A stretch of 36,008 nucleotides of DNA, from IMG/VR virus record IMGVR_UViG_3300032893_000184, positions 1 to 36,008 of that record, one strand, 5' to 3'. The translations under genes were made by a program, and so were the position numbers. Source of the stretch: a virus. The notes beneath the pieces were generated by a model. That model was given only the letters and a program-made list of their open reading frames with translations. It was not told where the DNA came from and ran no database searches. Of this stretch, positions 16,071-26,000 are shown one piece after another (the stretch's first letter is position 1; each line of letters opens with the position of its first letter).

Positions 16071-17089
16071 TGCCAAACGTGATAATTAGTCCGAATATGA
16101 ATTTACCGGTGCCTGTCGTGGGTGTAGATCCAGGGCCAGATTATGCCACCAATATCAATTCCTGCATGTCGAACATTGACCAGCATAATCATAGTTTTGG
16201 CCAAGGTGTGCAAATTAATCCAACTGGAATTAACATAAATTCGGATCTGTCATTTAATAGTAACAATGCCACAAATCTTAGAACCAGCCGCTATTCAAGC
16301 CAATCAGCGGTTCTTACTAATCCAACGGATATTGACTGTGTCTATGTAGTTGGCGTGGATCTTTATTATAATGATGGCAACGGCAATAATATCCGGATTA
16401 CGCAAAGCGGATCTGTAACAGGTTCGGCAGGGACAATTACGGGGCTCCCAAGCGGAACAGCCTCCGCATCATTTAGCGCAGGCACGTTTACTTTCTTAGG
16501 CGCCACAAATACGCCTGCTACAATGGCGATAGGCCCTATCGTCCTTGGCAATGCAACAGCTAATTCTAAGACTATTACAATAGCGCCAAATAACAGTATT
16601 GCGTCAAATTATAACTTGACGCTTCCAGCCGCTCCTCCGGCGTCTACAAACTATGTAACTTTAGATAATTCGGGAAACTTATCATTTAATACTACTGGCT
16701 TTCTAGGGGAAAGCACTAATGCCGTAATGCTTGGCGCTGAGGGGACTTGGACACCAACATATGCCAACGTAAGCAATACAAGCGGTCCAACATTAGTAGC
16801 TGGAAGATATCAACAAATTGGCAATTATGTTTATTGCGGAGTAGTATTTCAAATAAACTTTACAAATCCTTCTCTTGGAACTGCCAATTGTACACTATCA
16901 TTGCCAGTAGCTCCTACTAATAATTTTAGCAATACAAATCAACTCTGGGGCACTCCATCCAATTCATCAAGCACGGCAACAATTAATGCTACCACGAGCG
17001 CAAAAACATTAAATTTATCCTTTATTTGGGGTGGAACAGTTAGCGGATTTAGTGGAACATTAGTTTTCACTTACATAACTAATACATAG
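16070..17089 (+). CDS. Tail fibre/appendage-like protein (339 aa)
   Basis: ATG 16070 overlaps the previous stop. The N-terminal part (GPDYATNINSCMSNIDQHNH then SFGQGVQINPTGININSDLS) is a recognisable phage tail-fibre attachment pattern, with a conserved HNHSFG loop. The remaining two thirds are Ser/Thr/Asn/Gly-rich beta repeats. Probably trimeric and exposed on the tail; receptor binding is possible. The family assignment is moderate. Confidence 0.7.
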   Translation: MPNVIISPNMNLPVPVVGVDPGPDYATNINSCMSNIDQHNHSFGQGVQINPTGININSDLSFNSNNATNLRTSRYSSQSAVLTNPTDIDCVYVVGVDLYYNDGNGNNIRITQSGSVTGSAGTITGLPSGTASASFSAGTFTFLGATNTPATMAIGPIVLGNATANSKTITIAPNNSIASNYNLTLPAAPPASTNYVTLDNSGNLSFNTTGFLGESTNAVMLGAEGTWTPTYANVSNTSGPTLVAGRYQQIGNYVYCGVVFQINFTNPSLGTANCTLSLPVAPTNNFSNTNQLWGTPSNSSSTATINATTSAKTLNLSFIWGGTVSGFSGTLVFTYITNT

Positions 17090-17095
17090 GAAATC

Positions 17096-20000
17096 ATGAA
17101 ACCATTTAAACAAGCGATAGATATTTCATTTGCCAAAGGTTTGGATACCAAGACAGATCCAAAACGGCTTTCTATTGGCAATTTTCTAGCGCTTAATAAT
17201 ATGGTTTTTACGAAAGGACAACAGCTTACAAAACGCAATGGATACCAACAACTATCAACCTTGCCAAATACCAGTTACTCATATCTCACGACATATCGCG
17301 ACAACTTAACGGCAATTGGGACTAATATTGCCGCCTATAATGAGACTAATGCTCAATGGGTCCAGAAAGGAAATATCCAGCCCCTTAGTCTTTTTACGCA
17401 ACCGGTACTTAGAAATAACTACAATCAAACAGTTGGCGATAGTGCGGTTGCCTCAAATGGCCTGGTTTGTACCGCATATTTAGAGAATCAAGGTGGATCC
17501 ATAGTTAACAAATATGTTATAGAAGATTCAGTGACAGGTCAGGTGATAGTTGCCCCAGCAGTTATTCCTGTGGCAAGTGGCACCGTTTCTGGCGGTATGC
17601 GAGTATTTGTTCTTGGCCAGTCATTTGTAATCGTATTTACAAACACGATTAGTGCCACCGCACATTTACAATATGTGGCCATAAGTATTCAAAATCCGTC
17701 AACCATTAGTGCCAATACTGATATTGCAAGTTCTTATATTTCCGCAACTACCCTTTCATGGGATGGATTTGTAGCTGACAATATACTTTATATTTCCTGG
17801 AATACCACATCAGGCGGCCAATCCGTCAAAATAACATATATTACGTCCGCCTTTGTCATTGCTACACCGGTTACTTTATCTGGCTATAAAAGCACGATGA
17901 CTAGCCTCACGGCAGATGTAACTGGAACAATGCCAGTTATATATCTTAGTTTTTATAATAGTAGTGCCAGTACTGGCTTTACTGCGGTGTTCAATGCTCA
18001 ATTGAATCTCATTCTTAATCCAATTGAGATAATTTCCAGCACTACGGTACTAAATCTCACGTCCGCGGCCCAAAATGGGGTTTGTTCTATATTCTATGAA
18101 GTTTCGAACGCCTATAGCTATGATTCAGGCATTCCCACAAACTATATAAATGGCGTAACGGTGACGCCTCTTGGCACGACATTCCATTCAGTCTTCAGCT
18201 CAGGAGCTGGTACTATTACCGCCTCTTCAGCCACTGGACTGGTAAATGGCATGCATCTTGTGGATAACACCACATCCGGTAATATTGCAGCTGGAACCAC
18301 TTTTACTATTTCAGGAACTACTTTAACATTATCAGCTAATACTGCTGGAAATTCCGCAAGTAGTCCTGGCGACTCTATGGCGGCGGCAACTGTTGGCTCA
18401 ACTGTTACGATTATTCGAAGTGTTGGACTAGCTTCCAAAGCTTTTATTATAAACGGCGTGATCTATTTCCTCTCCGCTTATCAAAGCACTTATCAGCCGA
18501 CTTATTTTGTTATTAATGGCTCAGTAAGTACGCAGGCAATGCCGGTAGTAACTGCCAAAATGGCATATCAAAATGGCGGTGGCTATTTAACGACAGGTCT
18601 TCCTGGCGTAACAGTTAATGGAACTACGGCCTGGATGCCTTATTTATTTAAAGATTTACTTGCAGCTGTTAATAAGGGCACGAATGTGCCAGCTGGTACT
18701 CAAACCGCGGGAGTATATAGCCAGACTGGAGTGAATTTAGCCAAAATCATTTTTGGCACACAAATGTTGGATACTGCGGAAATTGGCAATGATTTGCATC
18801 TTTCTGGCGGATTTCTTTGGATGTATGATGGCCAGATACCAGTTGAGCACAATTTCCTGCTATGGCCCGATATGGATACTACTACAACAACTGACGCGGC
18901 CAGTTGGTCTGCGAGCGGCGGCAGTATGGTCGCTAAACCAGATGGCAGTACGAATACCAATGCATATTATTACCAAGTAACTTATGAGTGGACGGATAAT
19001 CAGGGCAATGCATTTAGATCAGCTCCTTCAATACCTATTCCAGTTACTACTACAGGTTCTGGTTCTAGTGGCTCTGTTACTCTTAACATTCCGACTCTTA
19101 GATTGACTTACAAGATCGCGAGTCCAGTTAAGATTGTCATTTACCGCTGGAGTGTTGGCCAACAGATTTATTATCAGACTACTAGTATTACATCGCCACT
19201 TCTCAATGATACGACCACGGATCAAGTCCAATTTGTTGACACGAACTCAGATGCCACTATTTTAGGTAATAATATTATCTACACAAATGGCGGTGTCGTT
19301 GAGGATATAAATGCTCCGGCCAGCAACATCATGGCACTTTTTGATACCAGGCTCTGGCTTGTGGATGCAGAAGACCGGAATCTTCTCTGGTATTCCAAAC
19401 AGGTTATTGAAGCCACGCCAGTAGAGATGTCAGACCTATTTACTTTCTATATCCCGCCGACTACGGCGACGGAGACATCCAGCGGGAATATTGGCGCATT
19501 ATTCCCAATGGATGATAAACTTATCATTTTTAAAGAAAACTCAGCCATTTACTATATAAATGGCACCGGACCAGACAATACTGGGGCAAATAATAACTAT
19601 TCCCAGCCAATTTTCATAACGTCTACGATTGGCTGTTCTAATCAAAATAGTATTGTGCTTATCCCAATGGGCCTCATGTTCCAAAGCAATAAGGGTATTT
19701 GGCTACTTGGACGGGATCTGTCGACTACTTATATTGGAGCACCTGTAGAGCAGTATAATAGCGCGATTGTGGAAAGTGCAGATGCCATTCCAGGCACAAA
19801 TCAAGTGCGGTTTATACTAAATAATGGCATTACTCTCATGTATGACTATTATTATGGACAATGGGGCACTTTTTCAGGCGTTCCTGGAGTTTCTGCGTGT
19901 ATTTATCAGCAGCTTCATACATTTATTAATGCTCAAGGCGGAGTATTTCAGGAAAATGTGGGCTCGTACCTTGATGGCTCTAACCCTGTTCTTATGTCTT

Positions 20001-20440
20001 TTCAGACAGGACCACTCCGGTTGGGTGATCTGCAAAACTATCAGAGGACATATTGGTATTTTTTACTCGGCACATATTTATCGCCTCACAAGCTCTATAT
20101 GAGCAATTACTATGACTATTCCGTGAATCCCCAGGACAGTGTCCTAATCACGCCGAATAATTATGCTGCGACATGGGGTACTCCAGGTCCGTGGGGAGAA
20201 GCGATAGGCCCAGCATGGGGTGGACCGCATTATGCTACAGATAATCCAAGTTTAGAAAACTGGAAGATATTTAGTAATCGCCGATGTATGGCTTTAAGTA
20301 TCGGTATGGAGGAAATTTATGACCCTTCTTTTGGTGTTAGTGCTGGGGCTGGCCTTACTCTTAGTGGCATATCTTTGGTAGTAGGCTTTAAATCTTCTTA
20401 CAGAACTATTGCTGGTGCACGTCAGGCAGCGGCGGACTAA
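17096..20440 (+). CDS. Large tail stabilisation/hub protein, P22 gp10-like
   Basis: 1114 residues, the largest gene. The N-terminus (LDTKTDPKRLSIGNFLALNN, then QLTKRNGYQQL) matches the start of phage stabilisation proteins that plug the portal after packaging. The interior is beta-rich, with a low-charge region about 360-450 and a segment about 740-960 (RLWLVDAEDRNLLWYSK, PMDDKLIIFKENSAIYYING, MYDYYYGQWG) that looks like propeller blades. P22 gp10 is much shorter, so this is either a large variant or a fusion with a tail-hub domain. The stop is shared with the next gene as TAATG. Confidence 0.7.
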   Translation: MKPFKQAIDISFAKGLDTKTDPKRLSIGNFLALNNMVFTKGQQLTKRNGYQQLSTLPNTSYSYLTTYRDNLTAIGTNIAAYNETNAQWVQKGNIQPLSLFTQPVLRNNYNQTVGDSAVASNGLVCTAYLENQGGSIVNKYVIEDSVTGQVIVAPAVIPVASGTVSGGMRVFVLGQSFVIVFTNTISATAHLQYVAISIQNPSTISANTDIASSYISATTLSWDGFVADNILYISWNTTSGGQSVKITYITSAFVIATPVTLSGYKSTMTSLTADVTGTMPVIYLSFYNSSASTGFTAVFNAQLNLILNPIEIISSTTVLNLTSAAQNGVCSIFYEVSNAYSYDSGIPTNYINGVTVTPLGTTFHSVFSSGAGTITASSATGLVNGMHLVDNTTSGNIAAGTTFTISGTTLTLSANTAGNSASSPGDSMAAATVGSTVTIIRSVGLASKAFIINGVIYFLSAYQSTYQPTYFVINGSVSTQAMPVVTAKMAYQNGGGYLTTGLPGVTVNGTTAWMPYLFKDLLAAVNKGTNVPAGTQTAGVYSQTGVNLAKIIFGTQMLDTAEIGNDLHLSGGFLWMYDGQIPVEHNFLLWPDMDTTTTTDAASWSASGGSMVAKPDGSTNTNAYYYQVTYEWTDNQGNAFRSAPSIPIPVTTTGSGSSGSVTLNIPTLRLTYKIASPVKIVIYRWSVGQQIYYQTTSITSPLLNDTTTDQVQFVDTNSDATILGNNIIYTNGGVVEDINAPASNIMALFDTRLWLVDAEDRNLLWYSKQVIEATPVEMSDLFTFYIPPTTATETSSGNIGALFPMDDKLIIFKENSAIYYINGTGPDNTGANNNYSQPIFITSTIGCSNQNSIVLIPMGLMFQSNKGIWLLGRDLSTTYIGAPVEQYNSAIVESADAIPGTNQVRFILNNGITLMYDYYYGQWGTFSGVPGVSACIYQQLHTFINAQGGVFQENVGSYLDGSNPVLMSFQTGPLRLGDLQNYQRTYWYFLLGTYLSPHKLYMSNYYDYSVNPQDSVLITPNNYAATWGTPGPWGEAIGPAWGGPHYATDNPSLENWKIFSNRRCMALSIGMEEIYDPSFGVSAGAGLTLSGISLVVGFKSSYRTIAGARQAAAD

Positions 20441-20838
20441 TGCCCAGATATAAAGCATATTTAAAGTGGTTGGATGACCTAGAAAGTGGAGAAATGACAG
20501 AATTAATGCCAAGTATGTATGCAGAATATGTTATGGAACGTACAGATGACTTTATCAAAGAAACTGATAAAGGCTGGGTGACATGGCGGTATGTGAATGA
20601 TAAAACTGTATACATAATTGACATATATGTAAAGCCGGAATTTAGACAAATGGGTTATGCAAAAACTCTGGCTGATGAAGTGGCGGAAATTGCCAAACAA
20701 AATGGTTACAAAGAGATGATTGGAACCGTTATGTGCACGGCTAAAAATAGCGAACGTAGCATAAAAGTTCTTCTCGCTTATGGAATGACATTAAAAAATG
20801 CAAATTCCGATATAATTGTCCTCCACAAGGAATTATAA
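20440..20838 (+). CDS. GNAT-family N-acetyltransferase within tail operon (132 aa)
   Basis: Signature IDIYVKPEFRQMGYAKTLAD at about 66-85: the beta4 strand and the RQMGYA acetyl-CoA loop of the GNAT fold, followed by NSERSIKVLLAYGM, the usual N...A..LY-like segment near the C-terminus. Starts by TAATG overlap with the stabilisation gene and ends just before the first ejection-protein gene, so it is co-expressed with virion proteins. It may acetylate a virion or host protein. It is distinct from the acetyltransferase at 3600. Confidence 0.8.
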   Translation: MPRYKAYLKWLDDLESGEMTELMPSMYAEYVMERTDDFIKETDKGWVTWRYVNDKTVYIIDIYVKPEFRQMGYAKTLADEVAEIAKQNGYKEMIGTVMCTAKNSERSIKVLLAYGMTLKNANSDIIVLHKEL

Positions 20839-20839
20839 A

Positions 20840-22522
20840 ATGGGATCGATTGGGACAGAATTAGGACAGATCGGTCAAAATATTGTTACAGGTACTGGGC
20901 CACTTGGAACATTGCCTTGGGGAAAAGCTCCAGGCGCTGGTACCAATGGTGTTCCAGGTCCTACTCTTGCACAAGTTCAAAACCCTACCAGCGTTGGCCA
21001 GGTTCAACAACAAACCGGTGCAACTCAACAGTCTATTGCTCAACAACAAGCTCTTCTTAATGCATTACAAGCACAGCAAGGTTTAGGATCACAATCCGGA
21101 GCACTTGGACTTCAAGGCGCATTGGCAAATCAATATAATAATCTAGGTCCTATTGGTAATCAATTTTCTGCATATAATCAGACACAAAATCTTGCCAATC
21201 AATTAGGAAAAGCTGGTGGAATTAGCGCCCAACAAAACGCCATAGCTCAACAGCAACAGCTTAATAATCAATTAGCAGGTGGCGTGGGTACACAAAATGC
21301 AGCAATTAATCAACTACAAAATACGGCCAATGCTCTTCAGGGAGTGGCATTAGGTCAAGGTCCTAATCCCGCTCAAGCTCAATTGAATCAAGCTACTGGT
21401 CAAAATGTCGCCAACCAAGCAGCTTTGATGGCTGGGCAAAGAGGAGCTGGCGCTAATGTAGGGCTACTTGCAAGACAAGCAGCACAACAGGGAGCCGCAA
21501 CACAGCAGCAAGCTGTTGGACAAGGTGCAACTCTTCAAGCACAACAATCCTTAGGCGCTCTTGGCCAATTAGCTGGAGTCCAACAAGGTATTGGCCAATT
21601 AGGTACCGCTCAAGCGCAGCAACAACAAGCAGGGATTGGTCAACAAGCTGGCATTGGTGCTGGATTGACAAGTCAACAGCAAGCGCAACAGGCGCAATTG
21701 GCTGGGCAAGCTGCTAATCAAGTGGCTGCACAGCAAGCGGCCAACGCGGCATATGCGGGACAAGCAAATATTTTGGCTGGTCAACAATTGGGCCAAACCA
21801 ATGCAATTAACCAAGCGCAACAGGCGCAACAAAATGCTCTACTTGGTGGATTAGGAGCATACAATACTGCTCAAGTTGGGGCGCAAGGAAATGTTAATCA
21901 AGCCAATTCCGCTATTCAACAAGCACAATTGGCTGGCCAGTATGGAATTGGCGGTGGTTTATTGAATGCTGCTGGGGGCCTTGGCGCAGCTGCATTATTA
22001 GCTGGTGCTAAAGGTGGAGAAGTTAAGAAACCTAAAAAAATGGCAACTGGTGGAGATACTGATACTGCAGATAGCATGGCGGGAATCACAGCCGATCCAG
22101 GAGTTGATACAGCGGCTAGTATGGCAGGATTACCAAATTCAGGTTGGAATCTAGCTGTACAACAGGCACAAAGTCCAGCTAATCAACCAACTAGTTCTTA
22201 TGGTCAATTTCTGGTCAATAAGGCGCTTAATTCGGCCAATTTTAAAGTACCTGTTCAAGCTGAAAAAGTAGATCCATATGGACAAACATATAACAAAGGC
22301 GGCAATGTCAATTTAAAAGATAAAGGTGGCAAAGTAGAGGCTAAACCTAGTCAAAAGGCTGAGAAGGCAGGAAATAGCTATAAAAATGATAAAGTTCCCG
22401 CCATGCTTTCAGAACATGAGATAGTTTTGCCAAGATCTGTAACAATGAGTAAAGATCCAGTGCGATCAAGTGCCGAGTTTGTGTCGAAGATTATAGCGAA
22501 GAGGAGAAATGGCCGTGGCTGA
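20840..22522 (+). CDS. Gln/Ala-rich putative ejection (internal virion) protein (560 aa)
   Basis: Residues about 40-380 are a low-complexity Gln/Ala/Gly stretch (QQQAQQAQLAGQAANQVAAQ is typical), probably a long amphipathic helical region able to form a channel. A Gly-rich membrane-like segment follows (GGGLLNAAGGLGAAALLAGA, about 376-395), then a Lys/Gly region and a C-terminal motif (VPAMLSEHEIVLPRSV) found at the ends of many phage internal proteins. Its place after the tail hub and before two further similar genes matches the three-gene ejection block of P22-like phages. AAGGA ribosome-binding site. Confidence 0.75.
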   Translation: MGSIGTELGQIGQNIVTGTGPLGTLPWGKAPGAGTNGVPGPTLAQVQNPTSVGQVQQQTGATQQSIAQQQALLNALQAQQGLGSQSGALGLQGALANQYNNLGPIGNQFSAYNQTQNLANQLGKAGGISAQQNAIAQQQQLNNQLAGGVGTQNAAINQLQNTANALQGVALGQGPNPAQAQLNQATGQNVANQAALMAGQRGAGANVGLLARQAAQQGAATQQQAVGQGATLQAQQSLGALGQLAGVQQGIGQLGTAQAQQQQAGIGQQAGIGAGLTSQQQAQQAQLAGQAANQVAAQQAANAAYAGQANILAGQQLGQTNAINQAQQAQQNALLGGLGAYNTAQVGAQGNVNQANSAIQQAQLAGQYGIGGGLLNAAGGLGAAALLAGAKGGEVKKPKKMATGGDTDTADSMAGITADPGVDTAASMAGLPNSGWNLAVQQAQSPANQPTSSYGQFLVNKALNSANFKVPVQAEKVDPYGQTYNKGGNVNLKDKGGKVEAKPSQKAEKAGNSYKNDKVPAMLSEHEIVLPRSVTMSKDPVRSSAEFVSKIIAKRRNGRG

Positions 22523-23909
22523 TATTGATGACAATAGTCCAGCGCAAGCCTCAGGTGATCAGGCGGATATTAATATTCCGCCAATAGATCCTAATTATAT
22601 TCAACAAGATCAGGCACAACCAAATCAAACTCAGCAACCACAGGCTCAATCAGTTAGTAATTATTTGCAGCCAGGTCAGACTGATAGTCAGTTTATTCAT
22701 ACTTTGACTAATCCTAATGCTGATCAGATGAATCAAGAGGCATTGGCTTGGAATCAAGATATAGCTAACCGTCATATTACGCCGGAAACATATGGTAGTT
22801 TATTTGCTAAACAGGATACTCTAGGTAAAATTGGCTTAGGAATATCTATGCTTCTTTCTGGCGCTGGATCTGGTCTTGCTCATCAGCAAAATGCTGCTAT
22901 GCAAATAATGAACCAAGCCATTGACAATGATATGAAGGCGCAGCAACAAAGCAAGGAGAATGCTAACAATTTCTTGCGTACAGCATATGACCATGAAGTG
23001 CAAAAATCCCAGTCCGCATTGAATAATGCTCATGTTGCTTTAACCGGGGAGCAACTTCATGGAGTTGACCTAGATAATCAGATTAAATCACAAACAAAGG
23101 CTAGAAATGCAATGGATATTGCGGCCTATAATTATGCCTTGCAACAGGCAGGGATATTGCCGCCTGCGCAACAAGCTGCAGCTATACAAACTATTAATAA
23201 TACTATCGGCCAAGCAGTACAAAATAATGTCATGCAAAGAAATGCTCAAACTGCTGATCAATTGAATGCTAGAACCACTTTACGCAGTCATAATGAAACG
23301 CCTGCGTCAATGCCAACACAACAACTGCAAGGTCAAGATACTGGCATTAATCAGCCATTAATGCAAAAAGAAATAAATGTAGGTCGCGCATTAGAAAATG
23401 CCCATGCTCCAGTATCTGGGCAAGCCATTAGTGGCCAAGATTTACCAGAAGTTAATAAAGAAGCACAACTGGTTCAAGACAATAGAGCCATTGCAAAAAT
23501 GTATGCGGATTCATTCCAGAAACTCAACAATGTAACTGCGGACCAATTGCAGCCAAATGTCAGAGCTGCGGAAGTAAATTCCCTTGGAGCAGAGATAGCT
23601 CGGGCTACAGCAGGACGATACAATGCTCAAGAAGCTACCGCACAGGCTGATGCTTTATTCCCGCAAGCGTCTGATTTAGTGAATCCTGAAGCTAGAGCAG
23701 AAAAGTTTAGAAAGACCATGCAGTTTTTTCAAGCCCAAGAAGCCGCGACTCCTACGCTCAATAGGCTTGGATTGAAGACGCCATTTCCTAATCTTAGCCC
23801 GACAAAGCAGGGAGCAGATATAAATGCTCAAGCCGAGGCATGGGCTAAAGCTAATCCAGATGATCCTAGGGCACAAAAAATATTGGATAAGCTTAAAGGC
23901 AGTCAATAA
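22509..23909 (+). CDS. Putative ejection (internal virion) protein 2 (466 aa)
   Basis: Overlaps the previous gene by 14 bases; the ribosome-binding site GAGGAG lies inside it. The N-terminus is disordered and Gln/Pro-rich. A hydrophobic Gly-rich segment near 115-130 (GKIGLGISMLLSGAGSGLAH) could insert into membrane, followed by a long helical region (MNQAIDNDMKAQQQSKENAN). This segment pattern is common in podovirus internal proteins. The stop is shared with the next gene (TAATG). Confidence 0.72.
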   Translation: MAVADIDDNSPAQASGDQADINIPPIDPNYIQQDQAQPNQTQQPQAQSVSNYLQPGQTDSQFIHTLTNPNADQMNQEALAWNQDIANRHITPETYGSLFAKQDTLGKIGLGISMLLSGAGSGLAHQQNAAMQIMNQAIDNDMKAQQQSKENANNFLRTAYDHEVQKSQSALNNAHVALTGEQLHGVDLDNQIKSQTKARNAMDIAAYNYALQQAGILPPAQQAAAIQTINNTIGQAVQNNVMQRNAQTADQLNARTTLRSHNETPASMPTQQLQGQDTGINQPLMQKEINVGRALENAHAPVSGQAISGQDLPEVNKEAQLVQDNRAIAKMYADSFQKLNNVTADQLQPNVRAAEVNSLGAEIARATAGRYNAQEATAQADALFPQASDLVNPEARAEKFRKTMQFFQAQEAATPTLNRLGLKTPFPNLSPTKQGADINAQAEAWAKANPDDPRAQKILDKLKGSQ

Positions 23910-25816
23910 TGGCAGCTGGACCGTGTGAAAATCCTGATTGTCATAGCTATGGCAAAGCGCATCCCAACTGCGAATGCTATTTACGCATGGCTGGCGGTGG
24001 TGAAGCTACATTTGATCCAGACGCATTTTTAAAAGAAGGACAACCGGCTCCAGCGCCGGCGCAGCCAGCATTTGATCCAGATGCATTTCTTAAGGCAAAT
24101 ACAAAACCAGCATTTGATCCGGATGCATTTTTAAATAAGCCTGATTATTCCACACCATTACAGCAAGCAGCTACGATTGCCGAAGGCGCAGCGCAGGGAG
24201 TGCCGGGAGTTGGTCCAGCCGTTACAGCGGCGGAGCTTCAATTATCAAAATTAGGTGTGCCAGGAACCAGCGCAGAAGATATAAATGCGAGGGCTGCAGC
24301 TAATCCTTATGAGCACGATATATCTAAAGGTGCTACGGCCATCGGTTCAACATTGGCAGCGACCGCGGGATTATCAGCGCTAGGAACAGCGGCGACAAAT
24401 GCAGCGTTGCAAGGAAGTGATGAAGCGACTAATTACCTTCTAGGTAATCAAGATAAAAACGCACCTGTTGCATCAGCATTAGCCCATATTGGTGCCGCCG
24501 GATTATTCGGTGGTCTTGTAAGTAAAGCAGGAAGTTTGGCATCAGGAAAATTGGCATCAATTGCTAATGAGAATATCGGATCGAAATTTGCGCCATGGCT
24601 TGAAGGAGCTATTACCGCTGCAAATGGCCAACCAATTAATGCTCTTTCCGAAGAAGCAAATATCGCGGATAAGATAGCAGGTCATAACTTTTATAATAGT
24701 TTGACAGCAGGCTTAATTCCCCATGCAACTGGTATAGTTGGAGCTACTGAAGGTGGTATAAGAGGATATCAGGAAAATGGGGTGCCTGGTGCGGTAACTG
24801 GAGCGATTAAAGGTGGCGCAGAAGGAGCATTAGCTGGCTGGGTTGGCAAGAACGTAATTGGGAAAATATCGAGCACTTTGGGAAAAAATGCTGTTGCGCC
24901 ATTTTTAGCAAAAATCGCTAGTTCTGGTACTATGGAAGGATTAGGAGATGCGGTTAATTATGCTACTAGTGTTAGCCAAGGTCTTGGCAAAGTAAATGCC
25001 GCGATTGATGGATTAGTTGGCGCGACAGCAACTATTCCACAACAATATGTAAGCGATAAAGAAAGAGAATTTAATCGGCAACAAGTAAAAGATTACTTGG
25101 ATAATGGCGGTATTCAACAAAATATCAACCAAACCATAGAGAATATGAACCAAGCCAATCTAGAGCCCCAACTTTATGCTGGCGGCGGATTAGTGGAACA
25201 TATGCCACAGCCGCAGACAAGCCAAGGCGAGCCATTTATTAAAGAAAATGATGGGATGAATATCCATTTCCCAGAGCAAAATGCTTTGCTTGGGTCCGCA
25301 AAAATGCGCATTAGCAACTATTTATCAAATCTTAAGCCGAATAAAACAGTGCCAAAACTGCTATATGATGAAGCGCCGGATACCAGCAGTCAAGAAAAGA
25401 TTTATAATCGCGCCATAGATATCGCCAATGATCCATTGTCAATATTATCAGACGCTAAAAAAGGAATGCTTGAACCGCAAGACGTTCAGCATTTTAATAG
25501 TATGTATCCGGAAGTGTCGAATTTGGTGCAACAAAAGCTAACTCAGAAGATGGTGAAAAGTGCAGCAGAGAATAAACGACCACCCTATCATGTGCGTCAG
25601 AGTCTCTCCTTGCTCTTGGGGACTCCGCTCTCGGGGGAACTTACGCCTTCATATATACAAGCCGCTCAGAGAGTGTTTATGGCTGCTCAGCCACAGCCAC
25701 AGCCGCAACAGCAGCCGCCAACTAAGCCTAAAAAATCTACGGCACCACTTAAAAATAGTTCTAACCAATATATGACTCCTCAGCAGTCAAGAATTGCAGC
25801 TGAAAGCAAATCCTAA
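23909..25816 (+). CDS. Putative ejection protein 3 with FDPDAFL triple repeat (635 aa)
   Basis: The N-terminus carries CENPDCHSYGKAHPNCECYL (residues 5-24), four Cys and two His that could bind zinc. FDPDAFLK or FDPDAFLN then occurs three times at about 36, 56 and 69. The centre (about 85-370) alternates Gly/Ala-rich hydrophobic segments (GVPGAVTGAIKGGAEGALAG) consistent with membrane penetration; the C-terminal 200 residues are helical with a Pro/Gln-rich tail. Being third of three comparable genes supports an ejection role. Its stop lies within the 3' end of the convergent minus-strand gene. Confidence 0.7.
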   Translation: MAAGPCENPDCHSYGKAHPNCECYLRMAGGGEATFDPDAFLKEGQPAPAPAQPAFDPDAFLKANTKPAFDPDAFLNKPDYSTPLQQAATIAEGAAQGVPGVGPAVTAAELQLSKLGVPGTSAEDINARAAANPYEHDISKGATAIGSTLAATAGLSALGTAATNAALQGSDEATNYLLGNQDKNAPVASALAHIGAAGLFGGLVSKAGSLASGKLASIANENIGSKFAPWLEGAITAANGQPINALSEEANIADKIAGHNFYNSLTAGLIPHATGIVGATEGGIRGYQENGVPGAVTGAIKGGAEGALAGWVGKNVIGKISSTLGKNAVAPFLAKIASSGTMEGLGDAVNYATSVSQGLGKVNAAIDGLVGATATIPQQYVSDKEREFNRQQVKDYLDNGGIQQNINQTIENMNQANLEPQLYAGGGLVEHMPQPQTSQGEPFIKENDGMNIHFPEQNALLGSAKMRISNYLSNLKPNKTVPKLLYDEAPDTSSQEKIYNRAIDIANDPLSILSDAKKGMLEPQDVQHFNSMYPEVSNLVQQKLTQKMVKSAAENKRPPYHVRQSLSLLLGTPLSGELTPSYIQAAQRVFMAAQPQPQPQQQPPTKPKKSTAPLKNSSNQYMTPQQSRIAAESKS

Positions 25817-25992
25817 AGAAGGCCTACTGATTGGAGAAAGTTTAAAAGGTGATGTTCCCAGCCAATACACCACATAACGAATGCGTGCAAATAATGACTT
25901 TGCATCATGAAGAATTGTATCATTGCGCCAAAAACCATAACATATGGTATGATTTTAATTCGTTCTTTAAACGTCACTTGTTGGCGTTCCAT
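25813..25992 (-). CDS. Small membrane protein, 59 aa
   Basis: Minus-strand frame starting ATG GAA CGC CAA with AGGAG five bases upstream. The product begins MERQQVTFKERIK (charged), then a hydrophobic helix of about 17 residues (IIPYVMVFGAMIQFFMM) and a second moderately hydrophobic stretch (LHAFVMWCIGW). The stop overlaps by 4 bp the stop of the plus-strand ejection gene, so the genes converge. It follows 8 bp after the 104-aa gene and is cotranscribed with it. A holin, antiholin or membrane-exclusion protein are possibilities; no signature decides. Confidence 0.6.
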   Translation of the reverse strand: MERQQVTFKERIKIIPYVMVFGAMIQFFMMQSHYLHAFVMWCIGWEHHLLNFLQSVGLL

Positions 25993-26000
25993 AGATACTC

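Noticed and set aside
20861-21832. Minus-strand and shifted-frame Leu-rich frames within the Gln-rich gene
   Set aside because: Direct consequence of CAA/GCA repeat codons read in other frames.
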